From Lepidonotus clava (lineage: Eukaryota > Annelida > Polychaeta > Phyllodocida > Polynoidae): DNA of 64,000 bases. Both the position numbers and the translations under genes were made by a program. Below are positions 23,877-37,700 of this stretch, piece after piece. Below the pieces are notes generated by a model, which was not told the origin of the DNA, did not search any database, and was given only the letters and a program-made list of their open reading frames with translations. Positions within the stretch are counted from its first letter, which is position 1. Every line of letters begins with the position of its first letter. Location: contig OW387135.1 of the NCBI GenBank assembly GCA_936440205.1, positions 35,318,792 to 35,382,791 on the forward strand, given 5' to 3'.

Positions 23877-24428
23877 TGTGAAAGAAAGGGGCCAGTGACC
23901 ATAAATTAGTATTCTGCCGTGATCTTTACCATCCAGGGAATGACCATCCCAAATTTTATGCTTTTATCTCCAATAGTTTTTATTATATTCACATGTGTAT
24001 CCATAAAACTGTTCCCCTGCCTGCACCTGACAGTGCCTGCACAGAGTAATTATCTGTATGTGACGTCACAAGCAGAACAGTTGAAAATGATAAAACTGAA
24101 AAGATTACAATATCTAATTTATCTTAGTGTTTTTTTATTAGCCCAAAAGTATTCAAAATTACCAAATAAAATGATTCATGCAAGAAAAAATCAAAAAAAT
24201 ATCTTATTATGGGATTTATAACAGTTTTTTAGATGACATCACATACAGACAGCCTATGTCAGGTGTACAGGGGACTGAATATGTGGTCTGATAAAGGAAC
24301 ACAGTTTTCTATTATAAGGGATGACTTCAAAGTTATAATAATGTCATATATTTATACTTTAGCACAAAACCTACGGTATGGTATGGGAATTTAACAATAT
24401 TGAAATTTCACTGGCCCCTCTCTTGAAC
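23877..24428. mobile_element. TTAA-type MITE, family A copy 3 (inverted)
   Basis: AAGGGGCCAGTGA and CACTGGCCCCTCTCTT mark the ends; TGACGTCACA and the central words match copy 1 in reverse orientation. The flanking tetranucleotides are GTGA/TTGA, so the TTAA sites have decayed. Confidence 0.65.
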
Positions 24429-24494
24429 CATTGTAAGTCATTTCTTATAGCAATTATGTCATAGAGTTCATAAATCAAGTCTAACCCCTCTTTC

Positions 24495-25385
24495 TTAAAG
24501 GAAACCTTGTACTTATCTTTAATATTATTATTTTTTAATGGAATTATATCAGCATGTCATTCACATAAAGCACTTATATGATAAGTGAAATTCTAAATTC
24601 TAAATCCTATAGTATATTCAGAGTTATAGACCTGCGCCAAACTTTGCCTATTCAAACTTTGCCTTCTTTTTAAGGGAAATCCCCAAATCTGTGATGTCCC
24701 GTAGGGAGTTACAGGGAAACCCCATTTATCTATAAAAGGGAATCTTCAACTCTAAAACATGTATAGAAACGGATTTACCTGAACACCAAATACATTTATT
24801 TGGCCACATAGAGTTAGAAATTTATTGTGACTTTTATTCATCTCCTGTCTTTCATCTTCTTGGCAGTCCCAAGTTATCTCTTGAGGGAATTCCCATCATA
24901 ATGACGTAGCAAAGGGAATAATGACAAGTTCAGAAATTAGGGAACTCCTTATATAGTTTAATGTTCTTTCCTTCATCATTCACTAATACTTCAGAATTTT
25001 CCTTTGTTTTTTCTTTTAAAATGTGTTTACAATACGATTACACATAAAATAGCAACGTGTCAATTTAGGTAATATTTGTTTTACTCTGCTGTCAGAATAA
25101 GAAAAGTTATGCTCAAGTTCCTGTCACTTACCTGATAAGGGATTTTCTTGTCTGTCGTCGCAAGATATGTTACGGATTTGTGATATTGCAAGTGGTATGA
25201 CGTAAATATAAGAATTTTGAAAAAGCCAGAATCAAGAGATTCCCAAATTGAGTTTCTTTCTTGATTGTTTCACTGATATCCCAAGATTTTCTCTTTTTTG
25301 TCTTGTGAATTATCATAGAATACTTAAGTGAAATTTACATACAAATAATTAGGAATAAGAACATGCTAGAAACCTTTTATTAGTT
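24495..25385. mobile_element. Possible diverged relative of TTAA element C
   Basis: TTAAAGGAAACCTTGTAC at the left resembles element C's terminus; inside, GGGAATTCCC.TC with TGACGTAGCAAAGGG matches C's interior in reverse. A weak inverted end (AGAAACCTTTTATTA) lies near 25385. Boundaries are uncertain. Confidence 0.35.
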
Positions 25386-26011
25386 TTAAAACGTGAGTCT
25401 AGGTAGTCTTACTTGGGAATTACAGATGTTTGCAGGACGCCATCGCATGCTATCTTCTGCTACACAAAGAATAATGTCAAAGTCTGCCAGATCTGTATAT
25501 AATAATATCCTAACCAAAGTCGCCTTCAAATATATCGTTTTGCCCTCTCTGGCAAACATGCCATCTTTTTATTAACGAAATTTAAATGATTGAGCATTAC
25601 CTGAAGAAACAAAGATAGCATGGCATTTGTTTATTCCTATAGCTTAAGCTGCAGCGACATGGTTTCACTACATAATATTACTTCCAACCTCAATTGTTTA
25701 ACGAAATTGAAATGTAGGAAGGGCTGGCAGTTTCCTGACGTTTTCCCAAAGATTGAATTTCAGTGCCATTACTAGGTAGTGCATGACTGTTTCAATACTG
25801 CCCAAATCAACAAGTTAATTCAAGCTTACCCAAGAAATAGGTTGACTTGGTAGAACATCCAAGAATGTCCAATATAAGAAAAACCTATCTAGGTAAAGTC
25901 AACCTTTTTTTCCCTTGGATTGTGACAGCTCGTAACGTTTTTCAGCCTATTCTCAGATGATTATGTAATTAGGCCCCAGCTTATCTTTAATGCCCGATAT
26001 TTATATTTCAG

Positions 26012-26095
26012 GTGAAGTCAAAGAGAAAAGTCACAGGTCCCCGCCAAAACCGAGATACCATGGACAAGGACGAATCACCAATGGATACAAATTAG
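26012..26095 (+). CDS. Terminal coding exon of the same unrecognised gene
   Basis: A pyrimidine-rich acceptor (TTATATTTCAG ending at 26011) precedes a 28-codon exon in phase 0 that ends in TAG at 26093-26095. It encodes a basic then acidic C-terminus (VKSKRKVTGPRQNRD, then MDKDESPMDTN). The phase matches the donor at 283, and the polar, basic composition continues that of the first exon (..GNVKK joined to VKSKRKV..). AATAAA follows 35 bases after the stop. KSKRK is a plausible nuclear localisation signal. Further in-phase exons inside the 25.7-kb intron cannot be excluded. It converges tail-to-tail with the polycystin gene, whose stop lies 1.8 kb further on. Confidence 0.6.
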   Translation: MKSKRKVTGPRQNRDTMDKDESPMDTN

Positions 26096-26129
26096 AGACT
26101 ATTGGGAATTTTTTATTTTTTTTCTCAAA

Positions 26130-26135
26130 AATAAA
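26130..26135 (+). terminator. Polyadenylation signal AATAAA of the left gene
   Basis: A canonical AATAAA lies 35 bases after the TAG stop of the terminal exon, in AT-rich sequence, giving a short 3' UTR of roughly 60-80 bases. Cleavage position is inferred only. Confidence 0.55.
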
Positions 26136-26159
26136 GACATATTCTAAAGATAATTAATA

Positions 26160-27914
26160 TAAAGTATTTTCAAGGCGTATACTGTCAAACGTTACAACCA
26201 AAACATACTATTACCGTTGAATCGTTATAAATTTCAGCTTAGTATTATAAAACCCAAAAGAACCATTGTTTATCATAAAGAGGTTTAACACCATAACAAT
26301 CCATGGTATATTACTATTTATGTAAAAACACAGCAACAATTGTTGTTTTCTAACCGTGTGATTTGATATATTTTCCGACAAATATTTTATTTTTTTTGCA
26401 AATAAAAAAGAAAGACCCATTGTGCTTTTACATGAGTATTTATTTCTTGAGTGTACAATAATTTGGCAGATTTGACATTAATTGTATCGAATTGACAGAA
26501 AGTTTATTTGATTATGTCATAACAGTTCTTTTTTCTGAGGAGCATCCTTATGAAAAAAGGTAGACTGTATTGGTGGTGACCTATCGAATTCCAAAAATGC
26601 ACTAGGACTCTGTTTGGTGGAAAGTATTTAAAATATCTGATGTACTGTTAAGTAGCTTTCTAATTATTGGCGTTTGTGCTACGACACGTATTCAAAAAGG
26701 CAACCGTGTATGTATAGTCTACACGTCTCCGTTCTCATAATATCACATGTGCAATACTTTATTAGAATAGATATGTAGGCGAATCCAGAGAGGTTTATGA
26801 AGGGTTTGAAGTATCGCCCCTTTTTTATGTTTAGAATACTTAATTTTCCAACTTGATATCCCACTATTTAAGACCTAAGGGGTCCTAAAAGAAACGATTC
26901 TCTCTGTATTCACCTCCATAATGTACGATGCGTGTAAGTAGTAAGTAGACATAAATAAGTATGTAGTGCTTCCTAGCATAGCTTATCACAGATCCAACAC
27001 TTACATCGAGTCACACCCACAGACTAAGTAGATGAACTAAAGTCCTCTTCTCCAACAAACTCTCGGACTACTTCCATAATGTGCATTGTATAACACATTT
27101 GCCATCCCATCCTGAGCCAATGCCTTACGATAAGACAAACTGTGTAAGTTGTAAAACAGGTGCAGATCGCTGGTGTAGGCAATGTTACAGTGCCTTGAAC
27201 AAGTAATCAGACTTCAGATTTATATATACACTTCTGATCGGGCGTTATCGTCAATAGCTGCACATTGCTTTCTTTTCAATCTCCCACGAATCGAGTTTCG
27301 ACTTTCACAATGGTTTCTCCTCCAATACATTCAGTTTCGAGTATGATTGTTGTAGTTGCAGGTATCACACGTGTAATTGGTGTAGAGAGAGTACATATAC
27401 TTTTAGAGGATTACAAGTTCAAATGTCTTACGGTTTCCAACCAAGAAGAAATACATTTTCTTTAATATAGACATGGAATTTAGCTTGATTTCTGGAAATA
27501 AGAAATAACGGAAACTTTCATTAGTCTAGATCTTTGGTTATCTTGTGGACCATCCTGTTTGGTACAATATTGGGTGAAGATGAAAAGTTACCAATTATTA
27601 AAATTATTTCTTTTTCTTAAGGTAGTATCACGTCTATAATAAGGCGATCGTCATTTATCGTTTTTAAGATGTAAGGAACGAAATGAGGATGAATGCAAGG
27701 GTCGAAGACGGATAAAAGAATAATCTAGTACCGATTTTTAAAAATGAAGTCCAGGAGAATTATTTCAAACATCAGTCACTGAGTCAGTTTCCCCAGCTTG
27801 CATCGTTTAAGCTGGAGATTCATCTGTACTTAGAAAACTGTAACCTAAACAGTCTTAGTACGCTGGAAACGTTTTTTACTATTCGTATTGGCCCACAGGA
27901 AATAGCTTGTTAAC
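26160..27914. other. Intergenic region between the two convergent genes
   Basis: AT-rich, without a supported exon or repeat. On the minus strand ATTAAA at 27466-27461 is a possible polyadenylation signal for the polycystin gene, which would give a 3' UTR of about 450 bases; this is a weak call. Confidence 0.35.
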
Positions 27915-29127
27915 CTAACTCCAACCAAACACCCCCTTGAAGCGCTTCAGAATAAAGTCGACGATCTCGTAGTCGTTGGACTGGTGTTCGGCATTGCGCT
28001 TGACCTCGGCGAAGGAGTCGTAGATGATGGTGAGGAACATGCCCATCATACCGATGTAAATAACGGCCACGTAGAGGAAGAAGAAGACGGGTCCGGCGAA
28101 CGGCTGGATGCCCATCAACTCGTAGAAGTCGAAGTCGCCCAGGGCGAAGGCGAACAGGGCCTCCACACTGCCAATGAAGGAGCCGTAGTTGGCCGACATC
28201 TTGCCGAAGAGGACGTAGGCCATCATACAGAAGGCGAAGAAGAAGCCGAAGAAGACGATGGAGAAGTTCTTGAGGTCCTTGGTGGCCAGCCTGATGGTGT
28301 CGCCCAGCATGCCCATACGTTTGTTGAACTTGAGCATCTTGATGAACTTGATGGTGGCGCAGAAGACCACCATGGCCAGGATGAAGCCGAACAGCTCGTC
28401 CCAGATGGAGATGGTGACGAAGTTAACGTAGTCACCTGTGAACGACGAATAATATTTTGTGTTGCTCACTGAGCTGCTCAATTTGATAATGCATGCGCCA
28501 ATGTCAAATGCTGTTAACAACATAGTAATACTAATAGGCCTAACTATGCAAATCAATGCACGAGAGATAAAAAAAAAAATCAGTGAGCTACATCATGACT
28601 AATTTGACTAACTGTTAACGGAAGTTCCATTGTCCCATGAAAGATGCTCAATATGCAAAAACATTAAATGTCAACCTATTATCTGGTAATCTGTACACTA
28701 GTATTAGGGGTTATAGGAAATGTAGGAATTCGGAATGTAAAAGGATTACGAAATTCGCATTACGTTTAATTACGCTAATTAGATTCCATTGTCGTATGAA
28801 AATTGTTTATTATTGAGATCAGTTATGTTCATAATGTTCAATTTGAAAACGATCAAATGTAAACCTACCGGACTGACTCTCATGTAGGGCATTGATGGCC
28901 ACCGTGCCGAACACTTTCTTCATGGCGTACATGACTATGGAGATGAGGGCCAGGATAAGCATGGAGAACTCGAGCATGCTCCAGAACTCCTTGAAGAACT
29001 TGAGTCGTTGCTGTTTGAGTAGTTTACACGTGTTGTACATGAAGTAGAGCACGAAGAATAAGAAGGTCACCTCGAAGATGATGACCACTATACCAAAGCC
29101 GCCGATGTAACTTGACAAACGGAACAC
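27915..29127 (-). CDS. Polycystin-like exons 29-30: last membrane segments, pore and short tail
   Basis: Exons 29127-28869 and 28435-27915; residues 2751-3009. Hydrophobic segments ([66 protein letters not shown]) surround a pore loop with [15 protein letters not shown] (LGD at 2935-2937) and a last segment [21 protein letters not shown]. The tail after it has only about 33 residues ([12 protein letters not shown]..., [10 protein letters not shown]), with no coiled coil of the length used by human PKD1 to bind PKD2. Confidence 0.92.
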
Positions 29128-32100
29128 CTACAAAATGGAGCAGAATACATTAACGGCCAATAACATTTCTTCTTTACCCAAATTTCCAATCAAATGACAA
29201 AAATTAAGGTACAATGCATGTGGCAACACATAGAGCGATCGAGTTTTCTTTTCATGCTCTTACACTAGAGGATAAAATATTCTGAACGCTAAACCTATTT
29301 ATACAGGCCTATGATATGCATAGTGAACACATGTTGATTACCTGCCATAATGCTAAGAGAGGAAAAGATGTGAAGATCAGCGTTTATTGCAACACTATAA
29401 GGACACCAACGTTGAGCAACTCACAGTGTATCTGAAGATAACACACAGAACCATATTGACCTCATGCACTATGTACCCACCTTGACCTCTGACTTGACCG
29501 TGGCCGACCCTGTGGCCATGAACTCGACGAGCATGATGACGGAGCCGAAGAGGTTGACGTTGGCGTTGTAGAGGGTGAACTCGATGAAGAGGGCGCGCGT
29601 GTTAACGTCCACCCACTCGTGCAGCTCCAGCTCGTGCAGCAGGCGCATCGTGTGCTCCTTGGTCCGTTTGAACGTGAACGTGTAGCCGCCGCCTGGAGGA
29701 TACGGAAATAACACACAGGGTGGTTAGATTGGGGCGGATAGGACAGTCAATGATTGATATAGAATAAATGTAAATATACCATCCTTATTCATTTGTTGCC
29801 ATAACTATATATACCATATACATGGTAATTCGTTCCTCCACTAGTATTTGGAAACATTAGGCCTATATGCAATATATATTTCGATGCGTGCACCTCTAGC
29901 AATTATTTTCTCACGTGTTCAAAATGATGTTTGATTGCAGCAGAAAAGCTTTATTTCAACTGGAATTTTAACCCGTCTCCATGCATTGACGTATGCCACG
30001 GGAAATGCTTTCAGAAGCATTACTCAGTGTTATGAAAATGTAAAGTTTAATAACCAATCCTCTAAAGAAGAGGAAAACACAATGAATGTTAAAAGGAAAA
30101 TATGATCGACTTCTGCTTGGTGCACTAGAGTGACTCTTGTATGAAGGAAACCAAAAATTACAACATTAGTAAGCTATACATTCCTCACCTTTGTAAAGAC
30201 CTAGGGTACCGGCGTAGGGCGCGTTCTTCAGCTCTAGGGAGCTGCGGTACACCCAGGGGCTCTCCTCGTCGTGAAGGGACGTCTCGTTGGTGTTGTTACC
30301 CTTGATCTGGTCGAGGTAGCAGGCCTCCATACCCTGGTGGAGGATGGTGTCGGAGGTAGGCACCTCCCACCCGACCAGGTAGTCCTTGGTGTCGTCGTCC
30401 GTCCAGCTGTAGTGGTCGCGGCAGTGGTGGATTAACGTGTTAAACTCTTTTCTCACGATGCACGTGTCTGGAAGGTGGCAGAGAAAAAGAAAAGAAATAA
30501 TGTCATAATGTACTATCCAACTGGTTTGAAAAAGATCCCTGTACGTAGCATGATCACTGAACGTTAATATTGAGGGGGAAAGGGATATGCGCTTGCATGG
30601 GCCGGGTTGGCGCTGACTAGACGCGCGACGGTGCCTCAATAGCCTCAACTATTTAGATAGGCGACAATAACGCATGAATTGACTTAATTGTGTGCGCGAC
30701 CCATACCCATAGCCATATGAGCAAGATTGCACCAATAGGATTGACTATCTATGTGACAATAGCATATTTTCGCGTGTGTTGTTTCTATTACACATGCGAC
30801 ATGTCAGTAGGACAAGGAAATGGGCATTTATAGATGGTCGCGTCGTTTGCATATCATCCACTGTGTACGCGATAACTTTGTTTCACAGTAATACATCGAA
30901 ATGGGAGCTTGTCGCGCAGGCTTACATTAGGCCTATACACCATGTACACATGGCGTCACATGATATTGTGTAAAAGGCCCATTCATTTGCTAGATGGTGA
31001 TTTTATATGAATGATTGTATGTATGACAATGATTAGTTACTTTATAATCTACATCTGCATATACACTTTCATGAATTTTATACTGAATCGAAATACATTA
31101 TTTTCGTAGTGAAATTTTCATAGATCAGTAAAGAAATGGGATTGTAAACCTAATTTTACACAGATTCGTAATCCAGCGACGTGTGCGTAACGGTCTGAGT
31201 AGTATATGAAAAGTGGCAATAGCAATCTTTCACGGCATTCCCTAAATCAATTCAAATTGAAAAAAGCAATCCAAAAAGTGTAAACATTTACATTTACATT
31301 TACATGGAAAAACAAATTCGAAAGCAAAAGGACGTCGTCATCTCTCTAGCAAATTATTCATCTACATCAAAACCTGAACCGTGCCTTACCCAATGATGTC
31401 TATAGCATATATGTGTAAGAAAAGTGCTAGTAGAGAACACACCTCTATTACGATAGATACACGCCTAGCTCCCTAGTAGCAAATCCGTTAAAAAATGATA
31501 CTCACCGTCCTTGATTCTCTGTTGTCTGATTCGGCCCACACCCACACGCATGGTGTTTCGGTCGTCTATTTGGAGCCTTTCTCTCCAGTCTAGTTCTTGT
31601 CCGTTATACCAGTCTCCGGAGTAGAGGTTGGGGATCAGGGTCTTGTGCAGGTACGCCCACCAGTAGGGTACCGAGTTGACCTGGCAACATCAAGAGAGAT
31701 GGTGGTTTTATTTGTTTAGGGCCTACTCTTCTGACATAAAGGAACATCAACACATGTTAGATAGCTATTCATTGCTACCCAACCGTTTGGCGATATATGC
31801 AATATGTTTTCCAATCAACTTTACCCACAATAAAAAAGATCTTGTAATAAAAGTGTTTTATGGCCATTTCATTTTCTTATTGCATTTAAGTTTATGCCAA
31901 ATAAAAGGTTTTCATACATGTTTTTACTATATAGAAATAATATCATTAGTCATGCAATGTCTTAATTGTTTGATCATTATAACAAATATTGAAACCTACA
32001 GAATCAAAAGAGGGCGAGTTGTGGACGAAGGTGTTCTTGATGTTCTCTGCATACATGAAGGAGTCGGAGTCGCGGGCCTGGTAGGAGAGGAAGAAGAGTA

Positions 32101-34662
32101 CGAGCAGGAAGAAGAGGTAGATGATGCACTCCTTGAGTACCGCCTCCATCTGAAGCTCCTGGAGCCTCAGTTTGCGGGACGCCTCCAGGGCCTCCGTGTC
32201 CGGGGGCTGCAGACTCTCGTTAGCCATCTTACGCTGCATCATCAGGGCTGTGATCGAGGAAAATGTATTATCACATTTTCATATGATTGCATCAAGAACT
32301 GTTGTGTCGAAGCAGCTGTCGACACAACGATCACACTCAGAAATCTTCAGGTTTCTACCAAGGTTGGATGTTTTGGTCCAATCATCATAATGGGGAAAAT
32401 TCTACACATCATCATTTCCCCTATAATCATGCGTTTAGATGAAGAGTAATGAGATGTGTGTATTCATACATTGCCTATGCCATTTTATAAGTCAAATGTG
32501 TTTCATTTAAGAGTGTCTCGACGCAAATAAATAAGTATCTATTTATACATTAAGATGACCGTGAAACTTCTGCATCAAATATAATAGACATTAAGATATC
32601 GTGAAATTAAATAAGTTTGTAACAATAGTTGGTCGGTGCGTGTCTGTATCTGTGTACTCACCTTGGAGGTCTTTCTGAGACCTGTTTAGCACGGTCTGGT
32701 CACCCACGTCCGGCCCGTTGTTCTCGTCAAAGTCGCCCTCCTCGTCGTCTATGTCGGGTTTACGCAGCACACAGGAGATGAACGCAGCCAGCAACAGAAC
32801 CTAACAGACAAACAGAGGAAAATGAAGTATTTACCATCCACTCACAATTATAGGCTACATATAACCTGTTTATCCATACAAGAGTATGAACTGCATTTAG
32901 AATAAACCACTGCACATCGAATATGTCTGAGACAAATATACTGATAAAGCTATGTATAAAGAAACGACATGAGAAACTGCTAAGAAATGGTAGGCCGTGC
33001 CAATACCTTTATAGGTTGAACAACTGCGACCGATTGGAAGAAGGACAGCAGGAAGGTAGACAGCCACTCCAGTGACTTCTCACGGCCCCACTCCATGGAG
33101 TAGAGTACGGTGAAGAAACCGCTCCCAAGTATACTCAGAGTCACCACTGATAATTACAAGAAACGTTGATTAAGAATAGATTCTCATGCATATTTTATTG
33201 TGAAATAAGCTACCATATTAGTTCTTAAGTGTGTTGTATGTGTTGCCTTTCTTAAGCTCAGGTTCCGCATTGATGGGACACAAAGAGTCTATAAACTCGA
33301 TCTAAGACCTCGATTCCCCATTTGTAATGCAAGTCATATAATTTTGCCCATTCCGGTTCAGAATCATCTCTTATGCATAGAGCTGCAGAATTAGAGTACA
33401 TTTAATCTATATCCGGTCAATGAACGTATGCATCAGACTAACGATTATAGCTCTTAAGTTAAAATCACCAACAACAAAAAATCAAGAGGAAAAGGCTTCC
33501 TTATCCGGATTTGATTCTTTGTCTAAAAGTGATCAACCCTCAGTTAAGAATACAACGTGTTGAGACCTACACATCCAAGCAAAGTAGACAGTCCAGTGGG
33601 GCAGGCTGAACCTCTTCTTCTTTTTCTTGTTGAGGGGCCGCACGTCCTGGGTCTCCTCGTACTTGGAGTGGTTGCTGGAGGATAGAATGTTTCTCATGGT
33701 GTCCTTGAACTTTTGGGCCCTGGTCCTTTCCACCGTCCAGTAGTTGGAGCCTGGGTTGAAGGTGCGCCACTTGAATCTCTTGGACTTCTTGGACATCTGA
33801 AATGGATTGAGTAGCTTTATTTATCCGTATCTGTAACTTAGTCTTCTCATGATTATCAACACCAAAATGTATAAGGTGGAGTCATAGCATAAGTCTTACA
33901 ACGAAATCTACCATTCACCTTATGCGTTCTGGTTTGGGCAAGTAGTTCCTTTCTTAGGCACCTGTCACCCATTGTGAACCCTTTAAATAATCTTCACAAC
34001 AAGTTGAAAATTATTTCAAAATATTCCAGCAGTTACTTTATCCAACAATTTTTGTTAGCAAGGTTAGGTAATCCGTCTACAATGCCGTAAATTGACCTGC
34101 CTCTTCCTTTCATTTTCTAAAGACATCCTTTATGGGTTTTTTTACTTGTCATCAATCACATAGTGTAATAGCAATATTGGCTGACCTGCTGGTTCATGTG
34201 CTGAATGGCGTTTTTCTTGGCGCGGGCCTTGCGGAAAATGATCACTATAATCATGCTGGGCGGGAAGACGATCAGCGTGGTTACGACAGAAATGAAGAGC
34301 TGGTGAAGGGTGAACGTCAACGGCCCGACTCTCAGAACGGATACGTTCTCGACTTTGTCGTCGGCCTAAGGAAATAGCATGAGGTTATTGGTTATTGGTT
34401 GTATGCTTTTAGTGTATACAATATGAAAACCCCATCTTTCTTACCATTCCCAAATGGTAAGAAAAAAGTTAGTTCTTGATAGTATAGGTCCGTATATAAG
34501 AACGAATGGCGCCGAATATAACAGATCATGGACTGGTACTGGATTGTAACATGAGGAAAGGTGACGATCTCAATTTAAAAAAAATCAATCTATAGTACAT
34601 TGCGGCTACAGTAATACTAATAGTATCTCCTCCAGGTACACAAATATATATATATATAAATG

Positions 34663-34699
<37 letters not shown>

Positions 34700-34730
34700 G
34701 TATATATATATATGTATCTATATATATATG

Positions 34731-34765
<35 letters not shown>

Positions 34766-37700
34766 GCGATTAAACAGCAATATTCATTTTAGTAAAACTA
34801 CTGTTTGCCGGTAACAATACGCAAGGATAGACGCTTTATACCGTAACGTCTCTTTACGACTATCCAGCCGATAATTTCATATCAATCTTACTTTGTTCGT
34901 TCGTAGCATACAGTAATAGAAATGAGAAGCATGGGACATTAAAAACAACAATGTAGAATCGACCTCATACTGTCATGAATGTTGTAAAGAGATATGTATA
35001 TCTAATCCTGTTATGATAATTGTTATGTACCTATTTTTGGCAGTATCACCCGAAATGTAATTCATCTTACCATAGATATGATCTATCTCTTACCTTGAAG
35101 AACATGCAGTTAGTGATCATAGTGAGGAATAGCAGAGACACGCAGCAGGACAAACGCTGCACGCGGGTGAAGTTGGAGCGGGTGGGGCGGGACATGATGG
35201 ACACCCACAGGTGGTCGTTGGTCAGCTTCTTACGCACCGAGCTGCGGGGGAGAAGAAAAGGTGTTGGACAACGTCAGTATGATATGAGCCAAGGCTATAG
35301 TACATATGACACGGATTAGTTACACCTTCTGTCATTATGTTATACATTGTTCAGGTGATATGTTCAGGCCCTATTCCAAGTTCAAAATGCAGTAATTTGC
35401 AACCGAACACTCAATTGGACAATCAATTTGAATAAGGGAACCCATATCAAAACACTACACAGAAAAATAACATGTGTAAGAGTACTAATAGGCTATAGGC
35501 CTACTAATAGGTAGGTGGCTAATCATATTTACAGTGTGACAAACATAACATGTTCAGCTTCTTCGATACACAAAATTGAACAATACCGCCAGCCATCGTT
35601 ATTTTATAGGTGGCCGATGGGGTATGGCAATAATTTATTCTGAAGTCTAAACAACTTGAAATTGCTCTTTAGATATAGAATATTTTACGTGAAGATACAA
35701 CGGAGATCTTTATTTTCCTGCAATCTCTGAGTTTCATTGATTAAAGTATAAAACATGGATGAAGTCTTTTTCTGTATAAGAATAGCAATGATAAAAGAGT
35801 AAGCTGGCCCTTACCTGTTAAAGAGGTGTTTGAAGGCGGTGAGATCGTTCATACCGGCGACGGGCAGGATTCGCTCCACCATGCCGTCATCTTCCTCTAC
35901 AGCTAGCCACCGGTCACACAGGAAGAAGAACCTGTACAGCGAGGAAACAGATGTATGGTTTTATCATCAAGACTACAGAAATGTGCATTGTTGGTTGTGA
36001 CTGTACAGGCCTACTAAACAAAAGATATATGAGGAATGATGGTTACGTATGGCCTGAGCTATATTGCCATTTCTATACTACTCACGGTCTTTTCAGACGT
36101 TTGTCCACCTAGCGATGCTAATTGAAAATTTCTTCAGAAGATTAACTGTGCAACATGAATTCATCAGGTGCCTACGGATAACAGAAATGTGTTCTTAATA
36201 CAGAAAATGACTGAACTATGTTGGATAGAGAACATCAAACACTCGACTATGACTCCATAATTAGGTGCATTAAACAAAACCAAGACATTTCTATCAATTC
36301 AAATCCCCATATCAAAACATACTCTAACAAATACAGATATACTAGAACAATCTCCATTTATTTCAGTATTATGTCAGCTCACTTTTCTCCTGTCTGGAGG
36401 TCGTTGATCTGCACCTGGCCGAGGAACCAGGACCTCTTCTTGCCGCTGCCGGTGTTGTCGTGCCATACCCGCAGGTAGGTGAGGGGGCCGAGGGTCTGCT
36501 CCACTGACAGCACGTAGTTGTAGATGGAGCCAGACGGGTGCTCCTGGACACATCCAAATTAACATTACCTTATTAATGTTAATATTAATTATTTTCTTGT
36601 TCATTCTGACTAATATATACATGTAGGTATTTAACATGGCCACGTGTCTTTTCTAATGATGATACAGTTATGCACTACATTATTCTTCATTCATACGTGC
36701 ACATAATTATTTCTCAAGACATGGGTAATGTCAGGAACACTCATAAAAACAAAATCTTATAGCTTTCAATATAGACGCTGGAATCAATCTTCCATACGCC
36801 ATAAATAAGAAATCTGCAAAATCATTTCATGTTCAGTACGATTTTGTATTCTACGCATTGTGGGTTAACTACCGGAAAGGTTTTTGGATGCTATACATCT
36901 TTTAGACTGTTGTGTTTTGTCGCCATAGAAAAGTTGAATTATAATAGATTAAATTTGTCCACAGAAAACTTTGAATTTGAATGTGCGTACCTTGCGCTTG
37001 CCGTCGCTGAGTCGGCGAACGCCCGTGTCTCCAGTGTCCCCGGACAGGATGAAGGAGATGCGGGACGTGGTGGACGCGTTCTTTTTGACTCCAGTGTTCA
37101 CCGTGATCTGGTAGTGGTACGAGTCGGAGGGTAGGTTGTCCTCCAGGGGACTAGCTCCCCACTGAAATACAATTAATTTTGTGATGAAGCTTCGAATTCC
37201 GTATACACAGAACTGACCGAGGGGGCAGGAAGCAATAATTATTTCTCTGAGTTGGAGTGCATTGATGCGTCGAGGGCTTTAGCCCGAGACGCATCAATGC
37301 ACGAAGACGAGGGGAAATAATTATTGCTCAGTGCTCCTGAGGTTAGTTCTTGTTTTATTCTATACCAATAACCCTGAGAATTATCTCATTAACCCATTAA
37401 CCCATGAAAAACAAAACAAATGCTCCTTATTTACCTCGGTGCTGGGCGCCGTTATTGCCCTAGGGCAATAATTTTTTTTATTATTGCACAGTGTGCAATA
37501 ACGCCATCAGTTATTCCACCTTTCCTAGCGGGGCAGGACAATGATGAAGGTATAGGTGCTACGAAGTTGGTATAGAATAAATATGTACATTGCCCATTTC
37601 TATGATGCCATTATATATGCGGTAATCACTGTGTTATTACATCTACTGATTTAATGGAGTTCAAACCTTGAGGGTCGTGCGCATGTAGGCCTAAGGTGCC

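Larger units (their letters stand above)
283..26011 (+). other. ~25.7-kb intron of the left gene, filled with nested repeats
   Basis: The intron runs from the donor at 283 to the acceptor at 26011. Almost everything recognisable in it is repetitive and listed separately. Stretches where I see nothing definable are 650-1440, 2700-3500, 9650-10249, 14820-15160, 15370-15820, 16200-16980, 20830-21540 (apart from a poly-A run at 21301-21324 and a pair of TGCATTTATGCAT palindromes near 20960-21005), 21720-23670 and 25390-26000. The block 16380-16640 resembles a decayed copy of the interior of the 10961-11546 element. Confidence 0.6.

Noticed and set aside
27984-28472. Plus-strand acidic frame opposite the last polycystin exon
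   Set aside because: Antisense shadow of a GC-rich coding exon.
31676-32449. 257-codon plus-strand frame
   Set aside because: Runs antisense through polycystin exon 25 and its introns; no family resemblance.
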